A stretch of DNA of 64,000 nucleotides from an uncultured Alistipes sp. (GTDB taxonomy: Bacteria; Bacteroidota; Bacteroidia; Bacteroidales; Rikenellaceae), in NCBI GenBank assembly GCA_900553175.1, contig USCH01000003.1, positions 17,750 to 81,749 of the forward strand, read 5' to 3'. The position numbers and the translations under genes were made by a program. Every line of letters begins with the position of its first letter. Position 1 is the stretch's first letter. Below the pieces are notes generated by a model. The model ran no database searches, was not told where the DNA came from, and saw nothing but the letters and a program-made list of their open reading frames with translations. Below, piece after piece: positions 8,933 through 16,767 of this stretch.

Positions 8933-10983
8933 CGTTTGTCGAATTTAGGGGTGATGCTCAGGTAAAACGAGGCGTGCAGCCGCGGCATGGGGCGCGAGAG
9001 GACCGATTCGTACTCCTCGTTGAGCAGGTTGTGGATGCAGCCTTTCAGCGAGAGGTCCGCCCGGCGGAAAACCAGACTCTTTTCGAGCGAGAGGTCGCTC
9101 ATGAAGTAGGGCTTCACGCGGCCCAGCACCCCCAGGTCGTTGCTCGTCATCGTGTAGCGCTCGCTGTAGAAGGTCCATTTGTAGGCCAGCGTCCAGCGGT
9201 GCCACGAGGCCCGGGCGTTGAGGGCCGCCGAGTGCACGGGGATGTAAACCAGCTGGCGCCCCACCGACTCGTCGGCCGCCGAGAAACGGTCGCCGCGGTT
9301 GATCGAACGGGTCCAGGCGTAGTGTCCGTCGAGCGCCAGACGCCAGTGCCGGCCCACCGAGGTTTCGGCCGCGAGTTTGCATTCGGTGCCGTAACTCTCC
9401 ACGCGCCGGATGTTGAGCGGGGTGTAGATTCCCGTCTTGGCGCTTCCGATCCACAGAATCCAGTCGTCGATGAGCGAGCGGAACGCCGTCGCCGAGAGAT
9501 GCAGCGACCCGCGGGCGCTGCGCACCGTGCTCTCCGCACCCGCATCGAACGTCCATCCCCGCTCGGGGCGCAGGTTCTTGTTGCCGCCCGGCCGGAAGTA
9601 GAGGTCGTTGAGGGTGGGATGGCGGTAGTTGCGGGCCGCCGAGGCCTTGACGATCACTTCGCCCCGCCGCGAGAGGGTCCAGTCGGCGAACAGGGCCGGA
9701 ACGGGGTGTGCGGCACGGGTGCCGTAAAGCTCCCACCTCAGGTCCGCGGCCACGCCCAGCCGCTCCGTCGGGCGCCATTTGACGGCCGCGAATGCCGACA
9801 GTTCGAACCGCTCCTGACGGTAGAGCGTGTCGGCCCGGAGCCCCGTCGTGCGGTCGATGACCGAGAGGTCGCCGCTCTGCACGCGGTGCTGGTGGAGGGT
9901 GGCATGGAGCGTGAAGAGCCATTTCTCGCCGACGGCCCGCTCCGCTTCGGCCTGCGCGAAGAGGGTGTGGATGCGGCTGCGGGCGTCGGTCATGGCGACG
10001 GGATTGCCCGTGGCCTCGGGGTCGGCCAGCATCAGGTAGCGCAGGTCGGTGAAGGTGTAGCCGCCGCTGGCGGAGAGTTTCAGGTCGCCGCGCAGCCGCT
10101 CCCACGAGGCTACGGCGCGCAGCGTGCGTTCGTCCTGTGTGTTCTTTTTCCGGCGGTCGGTGTTGCGGTCGGCCGAGAGGAGCGCCAGCCCGCGGTGCGA
10201 ATCCATGTACCAGGCCGACAGCGAAAGCCGGTCGCCGCCGCGCGTGTGCAGGTAGAACTCCTGCATGGCGTGCAGGTCGCGGAATTCGCCGTTGCGGTTG
10301 CGCTGCAAGGGATAGCTGCTCCCCGTGATGCGCCCGTCGGCGTCGGTTTCGAACTGCTTGGTGTTGTAGTTGCGGAACCGGAAGTCGTTTTTCGACGTGC
10401 TGCACAGCAGACGCGTCGAGCTGCTCCAGCGTCCGCCTCCGTAGGTCAGCCGCACGAATTCGTCGAAGGTGGTGAACGAACCCGCCCCCTGGATGTATTT
10501 GAGCCCCCAGCCCCGGTCGGCGGGGGCTTCGGTCCGGAGCGCCACGGCGCCGCCCAGCCCTCCGCCCGTGATGCCCACCGAGCTGGCCCCGTGGTAGACC
10601 GACACGTCGTCGATGAAGTAGGCGGGCAGGGTCGAGAAATCCACCTGCCCCAGCATGGGCGAGTTGATGCGCATGCGGTTCCACGTCACCTGCGTGTGCG
10701 AGGGGGCCGTGCCGCGGAACGAGGCGGTCGCGAGCGTCGCCCGGCCGTAGGACTTGATGAAGATCGTCGAGCCGGCGGCCAGTGCGTCGGCCAGCGACGA
10801 AGAGATGTTCTCGCGCAGCACGAGGCTGTCCACGACGGTGCGCTGCACGCCGATCTCCTTCAGAGGGCGGGCCGCCGAAACGGCTACCCGTTCGATGGCC
10901 ACCGTGCGGGCCACGCTGTCGCTCTGCCCGGCGGCGGAGAGCGGGCAGAGAAGCGGCAGGGCGATGAGGAGAAGCGGACGCAT
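8929..10983 (-). CDS. btuB: TonB-dependent receptor, BtuB-type vitamin B12 transporter
   Basis: The 684-residue outer membrane receptor has a signal peptide (MRPLLLIALPLLCPLSAAG), a plug domain at about residues 40-160 (FIKSYGRATLATASFRGT, VYHGASSVGITGGGLGGA) and a C-terminal barrel ending in an alternating strand at residue 684. It lacks the carboxypeptidase-like N-terminal extension of SusC proteins, consistent with BtuB. Role in B12 uptake is inferred from the cobalamin riboswitch heading the operon and the BtuG-like partner gene. Start ATG 10983 was chosen for the signal peptide; upstream in-frame residues read through an intergenic repeat. Its stop overlaps the AlkD-like start. Confidence 0.88.
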   Translation of the reverse strand: MRPLLLIALPLLCPLSAAGQSDSVARTVAIERVAVSAARPLKEIGVQRTVVDSLVLRENISSSLADALAAGSTIFIKSYGRATLATASFRGTAPSHTQVTWNRMRINSPMLGQVDFSTLPAYFIDDVSVYHGASSVGITGGGLGGAVALRTEAPADRGWGLKYIQGAGSFTTFDEFVRLTYGGGRWSSSTRLLCSTSKNDFRFRNYNTKQFETDADGRITGSSYPLQRNRNGEFRDLHAMQEFYLHTRGGDRLSLSAWYMDSHRGLALLSADRNTDRRKKNTQDERTLRAVASWERLRGDLKLSASGGYTFTDLRYLMLADPEATGNPVAMTDARSRIHTLFAQAEAERAVGEKWLFTLHATLHQHRVQSGDLSVIDRTTGLRADTLYRQERFELSAFAAVKWRPTERLGVAADLRWELYGTRAAHPVPALFADWTLSRRGEVIVKASAARNYRHPTLNDLYFRPGGNKNLRPERGWTFDAGAESTVRSARGSLHLSATAFRSLIDDWILWIGSAKTGIYTPLNIRRVESYGTECKLAAETSVGRHWRLALDGHYAWTRSINRGDRFSAADESVGRQLVYIPVHSAALNARASWHRWTLAYKWTFYSERYTMTSNDLGVLGRVKPYFMSDLSLEKSLVFRRADLSLKGCIHNLLNEEYESVLSRPMPRLHASFYLSITPKFDKR

Positions 10984-11164
10984 GAGGCGAAGTTCGCAAT
11001 TAAAATCGAAGCGTGGAAAGTTGAAATCTACCGCATTGTCGTTCTGTGCGAAGCGAAGGATCCGGTTTTCGGGCCGCAGCCAGCGGAGCGGGACCCGGAG
11101 GGTGCCGAACCTCCGCATCCGGGGGCTGCGGCCCGGCCGGCCCCGGTCCGTGTGAACGGGACGC
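10984..11164. repeat. Intergenic spacer with a short dispersed-repeat-like segment
   Basis: The spacer between btuB and the upstream lipoprotein gene contains, at about 11033-11063, a segment whose minus strand reads GGATCCTTCGCTTCGCACAG and continues into AACGAC. This resembles short dispersed repeats often seen between bacterial genes. The resemblance is from memory. The rest is GC-rich with no gene. Confidence 0.35.
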
Positions 11165-12064
11165 TCACTTCGCCGATGTCGCGGTGCGGTAGCAGCCCAT
11201 GCCGCACACCTCGGTCGAAGACTCTCCGGTGACGGGGTTCCAGGCGTTCACTCCGGTCTGCACCCGGATGAAGTCGATGTGGGTCAGCCGGGCCGGCTCG
11301 CCTTCGTCCGTCACGGCGTCGGCGATGCGGAAGCGGTTGGTCTGCCCCGCGGCGTCGATCGTCGAGGTGTTGTCGGCATAGCCCCATTCGAATGCCGTGA
11401 GGAGCCATCCCGCCGTACCCTCGAGGTCTCCCTGCCGGACGTTCTGCGGCAGCCGCGTCCCCTCGAAGGCGAGCGTTGCGGATTCGACCCAGGCGGGATA
11501 GTAGTTGGGCTGGGTGTGGAAGTCGTCCATGCGCCCCACCGTGCCGCTGCCGCCCAGATTGTCGCTCCAGGGCGTCGGCTCGCCGTCGGCCGCACGCGTG
11601 TAGACGATGCGGTAGCCGCGGACGGTTTCGGGGTCGTCGTGGCGGCTGCCGCGCAGCTCGTACCAGATTTCGCCCTCGGACGATCCGTCGCCGTCGCTGT
11701 CCTGCGCCACCCACACGGTGCCCGGTTCGGAGGTGTTGCTGCCCTGGGTGTTGCCGCGCACCCAGAGCTCGTAGTCGTCCGCCGCGGGCACGCTGGCCGC
11801 GAAAGCCGCCTCGACATAGCCGCCCCAGCCGCCCAGCGAGAGGTAGTCGCCCGTGCGGATGCGCCGTTCGGCGTAGGCGCGGGCCTCTTCGGCGGTGCGG
11901 ATGTCGCGGAATCCGCTTTTCGGTTCGTTGATGAACTGTCCCGGGGCGGGAGCGTAGGCGGTGATGCGGTCGACGTTCTCGGCCGTGCGCGAGGTGACGA
12001 TCTCCTCGCCCGAGTTGCAGGCGGCCGCTGTGGCGGCCAGAAGGATGCAGAGGTGTTTTTTCAT
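11165..12064 (-). CDS. Surface lipoprotein of the B12 uptake operon
   Basis: The 299-residue protein has a lipoprotein signal with AAAC and modified Cys16, followed by acidic residues (NSGEE) of the kind linked to surface export in Bacteroidota. The mature part shows GGWGGYVEAAFA, WVRGNTQGSN, WVAQDSDGDG and WYELRGS, a pattern I know from 'cell surface proteins' that accompany BtuB genes in this phylum. It may help bind or hand over B12, as other auxiliary lipoproteins in these loci do, but this is inference. Start ATG 12064 overlaps the stop of the BtuG-like gene (ATGA). No catalytic motif is seen. Confidence 0.75.
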   Translation of the reverse strand: MKKHLCILLAATAAACNSGEEIVTSRTAENVDRITAYAPAPGQFINEPKSGFRDIRTAEEARAYAERRIRTGDYLSLGGWGGYVEAAFAASVPAADDYELWVRGNTQGSNTSEPGTVWVAQDSDGDGSSEGEIWYELRGSRHDDPETVRGYRIVYTRAADGEPTPWSDNLGGSGTVGRMDDFHTQPNYYPAWVESATLAFEGTRLPQNVRQGDLEGTAGWLLTAFEWGYADNTSTIDAAGQTNRFRIADAVTDEGEPARLTHIDFIRVQTGVNAWNPVTGESSTEVCGMGCYRTATSAK

Positions 12065-13134
12065 GGTTGCGTGCGTGCGGGTTTGAAGCAGAAGGCACCC
12101 GGCGTGATGCCCACGCGCAGGGTGTCGGTGCAGCGGCCGTCGGGCGTGAAGCGGTAGACTGCGCCGTGCTGCATGTAGTCGATGGCGTCGGCAACGTAGA
12201 CCTCCGAAGTTTCGGGGTCGACGGCCAGACCGTAATAGGTGGTTTCGGTGTAGCGGAGGAACGGCTCGTCGGGCAGGGTTTCGGCGCCGACATCCATGCT
12301 CCAGACGTCGCGGGCGATGTAGAAGAGCCGGTCGCGGTCGCCGTTGAGCGTCAGCTCCGAAGGCATGGCGCCCGCCGGGAGCGGAAACCGCTCCTCGATC
12401 CGCCGAGTGGCGGCGTCGATGCGCCAGAGTGCGGCGCCCGAACCGTCCGAACCGTCGGTCGCCGTCCAGATTTTGCCGTTGCGGTCGAGGGCCAGCGACG
12501 TGGGCTGCCACCCCACGCGGATCGAGTCGACGAGCCGGTCGCACGTGGCGTCGACGACCAGAATCCGGTCGTCGTACGACCAGCAGTTGACGAAGACGAA
12601 GTCGCCCCACTGCACCATCTGTTCGGTCGAGCGGTGGCCGTTCATGCCGATCCGGCCGCGGATGCGGTTCGTCGTGAGGTCGACCACCGTGATGCGGGCG
12701 TCGTAAAGGTCGGTGACGTAGGCCGTTTCGGGGTCGTTCTCCAGAAAATGGATGTAGCGCGGCGAGACGACGCCTTCGATGAGCCCCTCGACGCGAAACG
12801 TGTCGGGATCGATGACGTAGATCACGCCCGAGTTGTTGACCACCACGTAGCCGCGGCCCCGGTGGATGGACATCGACTGGGCCACGTCGCCCAGCTTCAT
12901 GCCGTTGGCGCGGATGAAGATTTCGTTTTCGAGGCGGCCCGTCGCGGGGTCGTAGAACGAAAGCGAGGCGTTGTCCCACGTGAAGTTGCCTTCCGAGGCG
13001 ATGAACACCCCGCGCTGGGGCATGCGGAACGCCTCCTCCTCGTGCGGTCCGTAGTCCATGCAGGCCGCAGCGGCCGCGGCGATTCCGACCGCAGCGGCCG
13101 CCTGGAGGACGATATGTCGCAGATACCTCTTCAT
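12061..13134 (-). CDS. BtuG-like beta-propeller surface lipoprotein (YncE/DUF5074-like)
   Basis: The 357-residue lipoprotein has a signal ending at AAAC (Cys25) with an acid-rich start of the mature chain (MDYGPHEEE). The body consists of repeated propeller-type blades such as VVNNSGVIYVIDPDTF, AYVTDLYDARITVVD and IWTATDGSDGSGAALWRID. BtuG of Bacteroides is a seven-bladed surface propeller that binds B12 very tightly and works with BtuB. This gene has the same fold type and the same context (first gene after a cobalamin riboswitch, upstream of btuB). Ligand binding residues were not checked. Start ATG 13134 chosen for the signal peptide over an in-frame extension to 13203. Confidence 0.85.
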   Translation of the reverse strand: MKRYLRHIVLQAAAAVGIAAAAAACMDYGPHEEEAFRMPQRGVFIASEGNFTWDNASLSFYDPATGRLENEIFIRANGMKLGDVAQSMSIHRGRGYVVVNNSGVIYVIDPDTFRVEGLIEGVVSPRYIHFLENDPETAYVTDLYDARITVVDLTTNRIRGRIGMNGHRSTEQMVQWGDFVFVNCWSYDDRILVVDATCDRLVDSIRVGWQPTSLALDRNGKIWTATDGSDGSGAALWRIDAATRRIEERFPLPAGAMPSELTLNGDRDRLFYIARDVWSMDVGAETLPDEPFLRYTETTYYGLAVDPETSEVYVADAIDYMQHGAVYRFTPDGRCTDTLRVGITPGAFCFKPARTQP

Positions 13135-13231
13135 TTCCGCTATTCGGCGCAGCGCGGCGGGAGGGAGGCGCGGCGAGAGACCGGACGACGTTCCCCGCCC
13201 CATTCACCGCAGGGCGCGTACACTGTTTCGA

Positions 13232-13416
13232 ACGCATGTCGGCAGGTCTTCTGACTCGTTGCCCTTCCGGCGCCTTCCCGCACCCCCGGGGGTGCAGTGG
13301 CTCAGCGATTGCCGGAAGCCGTTTGCAACACACAGCAGCGGGAACTGTTGCCGATTCGCACGGCATTCCCTTTTCACCCGGAACCCCCGGCGGGGATTCG
13401 GGAACCGATGCACCGC
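13232..13416 (-). ncRNA. Cobalamin riboswitch
   Basis: Read on the minus strand, the element contains GGGTGAAAAGGGAATGCC, then CAACAGTTCCCGCTGCTGTG (B12-box-like region) and ends with GAGTCAGAAGACCTGCC, the strongly conserved 3' part of cobalamin riboswitches. It lies about 100 bases upstream of the BtuG-like gene and should turn off the B12 uptake operon when cobalamin is plentiful. Boundaries are approximate. Confidence 0.95.
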
Positions 13417-13447
13417 AAAAATACGCTTTTTCGGCGGAATGCCCCAA
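13416..13447 (-). promoter_or_regulatory. Promoter of the riboswitch-led B12 operon
   Basis: On the minus strand TATTTTTG (13416-13423) fits the -7 element and TTG (13445-13447) lies 21 bases upstream. The predicted start near 13408 is just at the 5' end of the riboswitch. Confidence 0.65.
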
Positions 13448-13593
13448 CGATTGAGACAAAAAAGATTAACTTTGCCGCAAATCGCTCGCGCGGAGCGGGT
13501 TGCCCGCTGCCGGACGGACGGACCGAAAACCCGTGTCCGGGAGCGGAATGCGGTGCGGGCCAACGGGTTGCGCCGTAAGAAAAAGATCGGACC

Positions 13594-16329
13594 ATGAAAA
13601 AAACGCTGAAAATCACGCTTTCCGCCGTGGCCGTGCTACTGGCTGCGGCCCTCGTCGTGCCGCTGGCTCTGCGCGGCAGGGCGGGAGAGATCGTCAAACG
13701 CGAAGCCAATGCGATGCTGCGCGCGCGGCTCGATTTCTCGCGGCTGGACATCAGTCTGCTGCGGCATTTCCCCCATGCGTCGCTCGAACTTCGGGACCTG
13801 ACGCTCGTGGGCGTCGACCGCTTCGAGGGCGATACGATCGCCGCCGCGGGACGTATCTCCGTGGTCGTCGACCTCATGTCGCTCTTCGGCGACGAGGGCT
13901 TCGAGGTGACGAAGGTCATTCTCTCCGATCCGGCGGTCAGGGCCCGCAAGTGCGCCGACGGCGCGGTGAACTGGGATGTGGTGAAACCCTCCGAACAACC
14001 CGCCGAGCCCTCCGCGGCGGACGAAAAGTCCGGGTCTTCGGCTTTCCGCCTGTCGGTCCGGGAGCTGCGCATCGAGGGGGCTTCGGTCCGCTACGACGAC
14101 GATTCGACGCACCTGCACTTCTCTGCCGCGCCGCTTTCGATGCGTCTGCGGGGCGATCTGTCGGCCGAGCGCACCGATCTGGCGCTGCGCCTCGATGCGC
14201 AGGGGATGACGCTCCGTTCGGGCGGCGTTCCGCTGCTCAGCGGTGCCGAAGCCGGGATCAAAGCCGTCGTGGCGGCCGATCTGAAAAACCGTCGCTTCAC
14301 CCTGTCGGAGAACACCCTGCGGCTCAATGCCATCGAACTTTCGGTCGACGGCTGGGCCGAGCTGCGCGACGAAGCGCTGGCTCTGGACATGAAGGCCTCG
14401 TGCGAACGCGTGCGTTTCAAGGAGGTGCTGTCGCTCATCCCGGCTTTCTATACGCGCGAATTCCGCAACCTTTCGGCTTCGGGCGAACTGGACCTCGCCC
14501 TCTGGGCCCGGGGCGAACTGCGGGGCTCGTCGCTGCCCGCCTTCGAACTGCGGATCGGCGTGCGCGACGGCAGCTTCCGCTATTCGTCGCTGCCGCAGTC
14601 CGTCTCCGACATCCGGATCGCAGCCCGTGCGGCCAATCCCGGCGGCGGAATGGACCTCACCGAGATCGACCTCTCGGAGTGCTCGATGAAGATGGCCGGC
14701 AACTCGCTGTCGGCGACGTTCCATGCCGCGCAGCTGGCGAGCGATCCCGTTTTCCGGGCTTCGGTCGACGGACATGTCGATCTGGGCTCGATCCGCGAGG
14801 TCTACCCGCTGGAAAAGGGGGTCGAGCTTGACGGCGGGATCACGGCCGACATTCGGGTCGCCGGCCGCATGTCCGACATCGAGGCGCAGCGTTACGACCG
14901 GATCGCCGCTTCGGGCACATTCGTCGTCGAAGGGGTGGACCTCGCCGTGGCCGAGCTGCCGGAGGTGCATGTGCGCCGCCTTGCCGCCACCATCACGCCC
15001 CAGAGCATGACGCTGGGCGATTTCGGCGTCACGGTGGGGCGCAGCGATCTTTCGGCCAACGGACAGCTGACCGGCTATCTGGGCTATCTGCTGCGCGGCG
15101 AACGGCTTTCGGGCCGCCTCTACGTCAAGTCGCAGCTGCTCGATCTGAACGAACTTTTGGGGGCCGTGCCCGCTTCGGAGGATGCGGAGCAGGATAACTC
15201 CTCCGACGAGGCGCAGCCGCTGCGGACGCCCGTCGTGCCCGACAACCTCGATCTGTCGCTCCACACCGAACTCCGCAAGGTGCTGTTCCGGGAGATGACC
15301 CTCGGCGATCTGACGGGCGAGATGCGTGCGTCGGGCGGAACGCTGTCGCTCGACCGACTCGCGATGGAACTTTTCGGCGGCCGGGCCACCGCTTCGGGCC
15401 GTTACTCCGCGGGCGGCGAGCCGCTGCGCGGTGTGGTGCGGATCAAGACGGCGCTTTCCGGGGCTTCGTTCGCCAGGACGTTCGAGGAGTCCGGAACGGT
15501 TCGCCGGCTCGTTCCCCTCTTCGCCAAGACGGGCGGCGACTATTCGCTGTCGCTCGACCTGAAGACGGCGCTCGACGGGAACCTGTCGCCCGACTTGCAG
15601 TCGGTCGACGCTTCGGGCGAGCTCCGCTCGGCCAATATCCGCCTGCAAAACATCGAGGCGTTCGATGCGCTGGCCCGGGTGCTCGGCAACGATGCCTTCC
15701 GGCGGATCGAGGCCCGCGACGTGGCGATTCGTTTCGCGATCCGCAACGGCCGGGTAGCGACGCAGCCGTTCGATCTGAAGTTGGGAGCCGCAACCCTCAA
15801 TCTGTCGGGCTCCACGGGGCTGGACAGCACCATCGACTACACGGCGCGGGTTTCGCTGCCGGGCGGCGGATCGGCGATGCCCGAAACGCTCGATCTGAAG
15901 ATCGGCGGCACGTTCTCCGATCCGGAGGTCCGGCTCGATGTGAAGAGTGCGGTCGAAGAGACGGTACGCAAGGTCGTCGACGAACAGGTGCAGCGCCTTA
16001 CGGGGAGCGAATCGCTGGCGGACGAACTCGAAAAGCAGGCTGCGAATCTGCGCTCCGAGGCGCAGCGGGCCGGGGAGCGGCTGGTATCCGAAGCGCAGCG
16101 GGCGGGCGAAAAGCTGGTCGGCGAAGCGCAGCGTCAGCGCGACCGCCTCGTCTCCGAAGCGGCCCGGAAAGGCGCTTTGGCCAAGCTGGCGGCCGAAAAG
16201 GCGGGCGACAAACTGGTCGATGAGGCCGGGAAGCAGGCGGCCAAACTCACGGACGAAGCCGAACGGCAGGCCGCAAAGCTTCTGGAGGAGGCCGAACGGC
16301 AGATCGAACGGCTCTCGGCGAACGACTGA
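13594..16329 (+). CDS. AsmA-like envelope protein with hendecad-repeat tail
   Basis: The 911-residue protein opens with a membrane anchor (about residues 7-26) followed by the AsmA-type start: EIVKREANAMLRARLDF and later SLELRDLTLVGVDRF. Long beta-rich stretches follow to about residue 800, as in AsmA/TamB-type bridge proteins thought to handle lipids or outer membrane assembly from the inner membrane. Residues 811-911 are different: nine back-to-back 11-residue units of the type EAQRAGERLVS, strongly charged and predicted to form an amphipathic helix. The start ATG 13594 is the only one fitting the anchor. A TAACTTTG box at 13467-13474 could be its promoter, divergent from the B12 operon. 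It is followed by a strong hairpin. Confidence 0.8.
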   Translation: MKKTLKITLSAVAVLLAAALVVPLALRGRAGEIVKREANAMLRARLDFSRLDISLLRHFPHASLELRDLTLVGVDRFEGDTIAAAGRISVVVDLMSLFGDEGFEVTKVILSDPAVRARKCADGAVNWDVVKPSEQPAEPSAADEKSGSSAFRLSVRELRIEGASVRYDDDSTHLHFSAAPLSMRLRGDLSAERTDLALRLDAQGMTLRSGGVPLLSGAEAGIKAVVAADLKNRRFTLSENTLRLNAIELSVDGWAELRDEALALDMKASCERVRFKEVLSLIPAFYTREFRNLSASGELDLALWARGELRGSSLPAFELRIGVRDGSFRYSSLPQSVSDIRIAARAANPGGGMDLTEIDLSECSMKMAGNSLSATFHAAQLASDPVFRASVDGHVDLGSIREVYPLEKGVELDGGITADIRVAGRMSDIEAQRYDRIAASGTFVVEGVDLAVAELPEVHVRRLAATITPQSMTLGDFGVTVGRSDLSANGQLTGYLGYLLRGERLSGRLYVKSQLLDLNELLGAVPASEDAEQDNSSDEAQPLRTPVVPDNLDLSLHTELRKVLFREMTLGDLTGEMRASGGTLSLDRLAMELFGGRATASGRYSAGGEPLRGVVRIKTALSGASFARTFEESGTVRRLVPLFAKTGGDYSLSLDLKTALDGNLSPDLQSVDASGELRSANIRLQNIEAFDALARVLGNDAFRRIEARDVAIRFAIRNGRVATQPFDLKLGAATLNLSGSTGLDSTIDYTARVSLPGGGSAMPETLDLKIGGTFSDPEVRLDVKSAVEETVRKVVDEQVQRLTGSESLADELEKQAANLRSEAQRAGERLVSEAQRAGEKLVGEAQRQRDRLVSEAARKGALAKLAAEKAGDKLVDEAGKQAAKLTDEAERQAAKLLEEAERQIERLSAND

Positions 16330-16330
16330 T

Positions 16331-16353
16331 CGGGCGGCCGTCTCGGCCGCCCG
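16331..16353 (+). terminator. Hairpin after the AsmA-like gene
   Basis: A perfect 10-pair GC stem with a TCT loop lies two bases after the stop. The U-rich stretch (TTTTT) comes only about 18 bases later, so it is not a classical intrinsic terminator. Confidence 0.55.
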
Positions 16354-16714
16354 CCGGTGTCGGCCCGGAATTTTTCGGCAGTCGGTATTTTCGGTTCTTC
16401 ATCACCATGCACCCGCAGTCCACGACAGATAACAGCCATATTTTCCGCCCCGATGCCGACGCTTCGGAATCGCATCTCCGTCTTCTCCACCCTGCCGCGA
16501 AAGAATCGTTATAGAAATTTATCCGGTCTTTGGACGCCTCCCGAACATTGGTTTTCCGGCATGGCGCCTCGCATTGCGGCAGGGGGCCGGCTGTTCGGGC
16601 CGGCTTGAGTCTGGGGGCGTGGCCGGCCGGGGAGACGGACCTGCGAAAGAGCGGCGGCGGGGCGTGCCGTACGGGCGAAAAAGGGCGAATTGATCCCCTG
16701 ACGCGAAATAAGGA
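16354..16714. other. Non-coding spacer
   Basis: About 360 bases separate the AsmA-like hairpin from the next promoter. I see no gene, RNA or repeat I can support; open frames here are short and have no recognisable content. Confidence 0.5.
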
Positions 16715-16744
16715 TTGCAATTCCGCGTTAATTGATTAATTTTG
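16715..16744 (+). promoter_or_regulatory. Promoter for the DUF2723 gene
   Basis: TTG at 16715-16717, a 19-base spacer, and TAATTTTG at 16737-16744 form a good Bacteroidota -33/-7 promoter. The expected start near 16751 leaves a leader of about 17 bases before the ATG at 16768, which argues for that start codon. Confidence 0.7.
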
Positions 16745-16767
16745 CGCATATTTACCCGAAAAGATCT

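Noticed and set aside
13297..13578. Small open frames across the riboswitch region
   Set aside because: They overlap a strongly conserved structured RNA and have no recognisable protein content.
16354..16714. Small gene between the AsmA-like and DUF2723 genes
   Set aside because: Frames are short, lack a fitting start context and show no domain or signal peptide.
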